Shown here: positions 60,677-64,000 of the stretch, one piece after another
How the letters are laid out: the number at the start of each line of letters is the position of its first letter
How positions within the stretch are numbered: the stretch's first letter is position 1
Assembly (NCBI GenBank): GCA_907163375.1
Contig: CAJQUW010004626.1
Location: 173,932-237,931, forward strand
DNA from: Prostheceraeus crozeri
Taxonomy: Eukaryota; Platyhelminthes; Polycladida; Euryleptidae
Length of the DNA: 64,000 nucleotides
Reading direction: 5' to 3'
Made by a program: the position numbers and the translations under genes
The notes under the pieces: generated by a model
Databases searched by the model: none
What the model saw: the letters and a program-made list of their open reading frames with translations, nothing else
What the model was told of the DNA's origin: nothing

Positions 60677-61133
60677 CTTCAATGAAAGCTAATACCTTTC
60701 AGCAAGCTGGAATTAGCAGAATATGATGCAACTGTCCTCATCAAATACGTCAAATCGACAGTTTCCTCGCGTATGCAATTTCATGCATGTTTTGGTACAT
60801 CGCATTTTGATAATTTCAGAATGCCTATAAAGATAGGATAGACTTAAACAAAGGATTTGTTTTATCTGTAGATGAGCTTTTTAAATGCGGTTCACCTTTG
60901 ACCTAACTGCTCAATTTATAAAACGAAGACAAGGTCAATAACAAAATATATCGAAGAACTACGTCTTTATCAATTCAATAAAACATCAACTTTCTAACAA
61001 AGCAATACGAAAAGAAGGAAAACATTTTTGACAGTATAACACAGAAATTTTTCAAAATGAGATGCAAACTGAATACAACTGAATACTATGGTGAAAGTTA
61101 GACAAAATATATCATGTTACATGCTGTTATACA

Positions 61134-62773
61134 TTACATTGATTCCAGGCCTTTTGGCTTTGATAAAATATCTCTCACAAATTTTGCGTTCGTAGACATT
61201 AGTGAAATTACGTTGTAAGATTTCTTTTTTATATCATTGGCAGATTGATGTTTTGATAAAAAATGTCGATGAACAAGGCTGTTATTATAATTAAGATGTT
61301 CTTGGATTCTCTTTCTCACGGTACATTGTGTTTCACCAATATAATTATCATTACATTTATTATCATTACATCTTATCATCACAATTATCATTACATCTTA
61401 TAAACAACATTTTTCAAATAACAAACATGACTATTATTACAAAGGCAAGTCTTGCAAGGAATTGATTCTTTCTTTTTTATCTGACTTATTAAAGATGGTG
61501 GAGGTACGAAAACAGGTTTAACATTCAAAATTGGAACTTTGTGTAACTCAGAACGAACTTTTCTTGCTTGCGCTTCGTTTATAAAAAGAATCCGAATATA
61601 TGTATGATTCAGTTTGTTATTATTATTTTCGTGTATTGATGGAATCGAATTCGAAATATACTTGTTAACAAGATGTTTCGGATATCCATTTGAAATAAAT
61701 CTGCATTTAACAAAATCTAAGCCTTTCTCAATTAAAACATGTGTGGTACAATTACGATGAACTCGGAGACATTCATTTTTCAGTAAATTAATTTTCCGTG
61801 AAAATGGCACAAAACTATCCCAAGGTAAAAGATGACCACTATGTGTGGATTTGGAGTGAGATGAACTTAAACACGAATTATTCGTAAAGGAAATCATTGT
61901 ATCTAAAAGCGGAATCTTCGAATCAACAGGGTACTCAACTGTAAAATCAATACAATCATACTGTTCAACTCTGGAAGCAAATTATCAAGAGGAGAAACAG
62001 ATACAAATAAAATGTCATCAATATATCGTTTCCAGAGAATAAACCATGAAGGGTCATTGGATAAGACTCGTCTTTCAATATAGAACATGTAAATGATAGC
62101 TAAAATAGGTGACAGATTATTACCCATCGATAGACTTGAGGTTTGCTTACAAAAATGACCTTTAAAGAAAACTATATCAGATGTTACCGCAAGTTTTAAT
62201 AATTTAATAAAATCCAATTCATTGATAGACGACAATGAGGTAGATGATCTGTGTTCAATAAAAAATCAGACATAATAGAAAATACATTATTAGTACAAGT
62301 CAACGGAATAGAACCTTACAAATTTGTCATATCAAAAGAGGCAAAGAAAAATGGTTAGGAATGATCAATCGAATAATTGAGTTTAAGAATGTAAAAGTGT
62401 GCTTGAGGTGGGTAGATACAAAATTCAAAAGAGGGAGTAAAAAATATGCTAAAAATTTTGAAAGACTGGTTGCGGATGTGTCTATAGCAGAGACTAAAGG
62501 TCTTCCTTTTAGAGGAGATTTGTGGTCTTTGGGCAAAACAGTCAGTTGACTTGGAACAGGGTCACTACATTTTAATTTCAACAATGCATCTTTCATCTCT
62601 TCACTTTGCTGAGATGCAATTATTGATAACTCCTTGTTAAAACTTTTTTGAGCTTACTAGGCAAGATTTGTGATTTTTCTTCGTACTTTTCTTAGATGAG
62701 GAGCACATAAACGTTCATAATCATATTCTTCTAAAGCTATAATTCGTTTTATCGGAAGAAAGAATTCTGACAT
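61134..62773 (-). mobile_element. Penelope-like element with RT and GIY-YIG, broken
   Basis: The best preserved PLE here. Reading along the minus strand: MSEFFLPIKRIIALEEYDYE near 62770; RT motifs VLPKDHKSPLKGRPLVSAID (62540), SFDMTNL..SIP (about 62330), QTSSLSMGNNLSPILAIIYM and WKRYIDDILFVSV (62000-62150, catalytic YIDD); linker PWDSFVPFSRKINLLKNECL and ISNGYPKHLVNKYI (61600-61850); VPILNVKPVFVPPPS; and nuclease NDNYIGETQCTVRKRIQEHL ending at 61134. Domain order is standard for PLEs. The frame is interrupted several times, so it is not active. Direct repeats lie outside it on both sides. Confidence 0.88.
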
Positions 62774-62779
62774 TTTGAA

Positions 62780-63556
62780 TCGATTTGATGCTTTTGATAA
62801 CTTTGAAATCATCAGACTTAGGAATATGTGAATTCATGGTAATATCTCTAACTTTATCATGTATAAAAGACAAACTTTTGTGAATAGGATCACAATGATA
62901 ATGATAATGAGCTTTTCAAGTATGTGTGAACCCATGAGAGCTGTGCCATCGCTCACAGAATTAGATTCATCTTTACGCGTGGCTAAATCGAAGCAGATAG
63001 GCAAAATATTCAACTCTGTGACTTGCACCAGTGCAAATTATACCTACAGCAAAAGTGAATTTAATGATCTGATGATTCAGCATAGGCCTATCTATCAATG
63101 CAATGTATAGCCTAGAGAGAGAGGAATGTTTTTATTGAATCATTATATGGAAATCAGAATGACATAACAATTTGAAAATTGCAGGAATGTTAGAATGAAT
63201 TCACACAAAATTAATGCAGACCAAGATTCACGCAAATTGACTCGAAAAGTAAGCATTGACCAGTGCACATTCATGGAACGAAGGAGTTTCGACGAAGCAA
63301 CGGACGACAGCAAGGCACCAGGAGTGTACAGATCTACCACGTAATTCATGTATTCTTCTAAGCAAAAAGATAAAGTCTCCAATAAGATAAGCAGGGATGC
63401 ATGCTGTAAACCGGTTAACCGATTCATTTTCTAAACGGACCAGTATTGGTTGACAATTAGCCAATCATCAGCACCATGAGCATTTTTTATTAACCGAACC
63501 AGTGTCTTTTCAAACGTAAATACGTACGAAAAGAAGCAAAAAATAATGGAATTCAA
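62780..63556. other. non-coding DNA between PLE and right direct repeat
   Basis: May hold the 5' part of the PLE. CTCACAGAATTAGATTC at 62952 resembles the terminus of the ~500-bp repeat family. No gene recognised. Confidence 0.35.
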
Positions 63557-64000
63557 CCTTTCAATTCTACCAATATGAAAATTACTGTTTCGATTTCCTC
63601 AGTATGAAAGGCTTTTGGTCTGCTTCAAGTTGATTATATCTAGACTCAACTATTTCTCTGCTATACAAACTCTCTCTATTCTATAACCCTGTACAAATGA
63701 ATTATAGTTTCCTCTATTTTGATAGAGAATATTTTGTGAATTAGGCCAATTATTTTTTAGTTGTACAGGAACAAAAAGCATAACCCTGAAATAGGCATAT
63801 CGACATTTGCACGCTTCTACTTTTTATGTTGAAGCCATGTATATTGTACACCGAAAGTAACTTAAGGACATGTATTTTTAGTTGTCTTGAGGACAAGCAT
63901 CTCCATCAAGTGCGTCATGGGATGTGATGACGTACATGGCTTCACACATGCATTCAAGCATACATTCACGCACTAAGTGTGCTAATTAGAAAAAAAGATG
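63557..64000. repeat. direct repeat, right copy, runs off window
   Basis: Second copy of 60241-60676, with a ~15-bp insertion after AAGGACATGTAT. Still matching at the window end, so the unit is longer than seen. Confidence 0.9.

Noticed and set aside
60241-64000. LTR retrotransposon reading of the direct repeats
   Set aside because: No gag, protease, integrase or LTR-type termini seen; the enclosed coding remnants are Penelope-like.

Overview
The window is AT-rich metazoan DNA carrying one recognisable host gene, buried in repeats. The gene is on the minus strand and spans 8241-54036. It encodes a T-box transcription factor whose T-box resembles the T-brain/Eomes/Tbx21 (Tbr) subfamily. I could place six coding exons with GT-AG junctions and matching phases, giving an unbroken 818-residue reading frame: an 88-residue start exon, a large Ser/Asn/Tyr-rich exon that ends inside the T-box, three short T-box exons, and a Gln/Asn-rich C-terminal exon. 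Introns are large (about 14.4, 17.7, 1.1, 6.4 and 3.8 kb). The Tbr-type T-box and the repeat content suggest a marine deuterostome invertebrate, an echinoderm or hemichordate being my best guess; this is inference, not proof.

The introns and flanks hold mobile DNA. At least five Penelope-like element (PLE) remnants are recognised by GIY-YIG endonuclease signatures: near 4.7 kb (+), 22.6 kb (-), 46.5 kb (+), 57.4 kb (+) and 61.1-62.8 kb (-, with reverse transcriptase). Two of these sit between long inverted arms (3590-5625 and 56687-58109), and a sixth locus (6812-7351) is a foldback made only of such arms. Other elements are a mariner with perfect terminal inverted repeats and TA target sites (24669-26038), an hAT-like miniature element (41558-42379), a foldback family with one copy only 0.5 kb upstream of the T-box start codon (54507-55206), a dispersed ~500-bp repeat family, a 17-bp minisatellite, and a tRNA gene or tRNA-like sequence (44644-44716).

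The most interesting signal is hammerhead ribozyme sequence. At 56155-56196 a tRNA-derived SINE carries the full hammerhead core with a 6-bp stem I, a 3-bp stem II and a palindromic stem III, placed just downstream of box B. A second near-complete motif lies in the 6.8-7.3 kb foldback, and decayed versions lie in both arms of the 57-kb PLE. The SINE has itself inserted into a non-LTR retrotransposon fragment, leaving a 6-bp target-site duplication.

Layout: 1-8.2 kb, 3' flank with repeat copy, PLE foldbacks; 8.2-12.9 kb, last two coding exons; 12.9-20.7 kb, intron 4, exon 4, intron 3, exon 3; 20.7-38.4 kb, intron 2 with PLE, mariner and foldbacks; 38.4-39.4 kb, exon 2; 39.4-53.8 kb, intron 1 with hAT, minisatellite, tRNA and PLE; 53.8-54.0 kb, exon 1; 54.0-64.0 kb, upstream DNA dense in retroelements.
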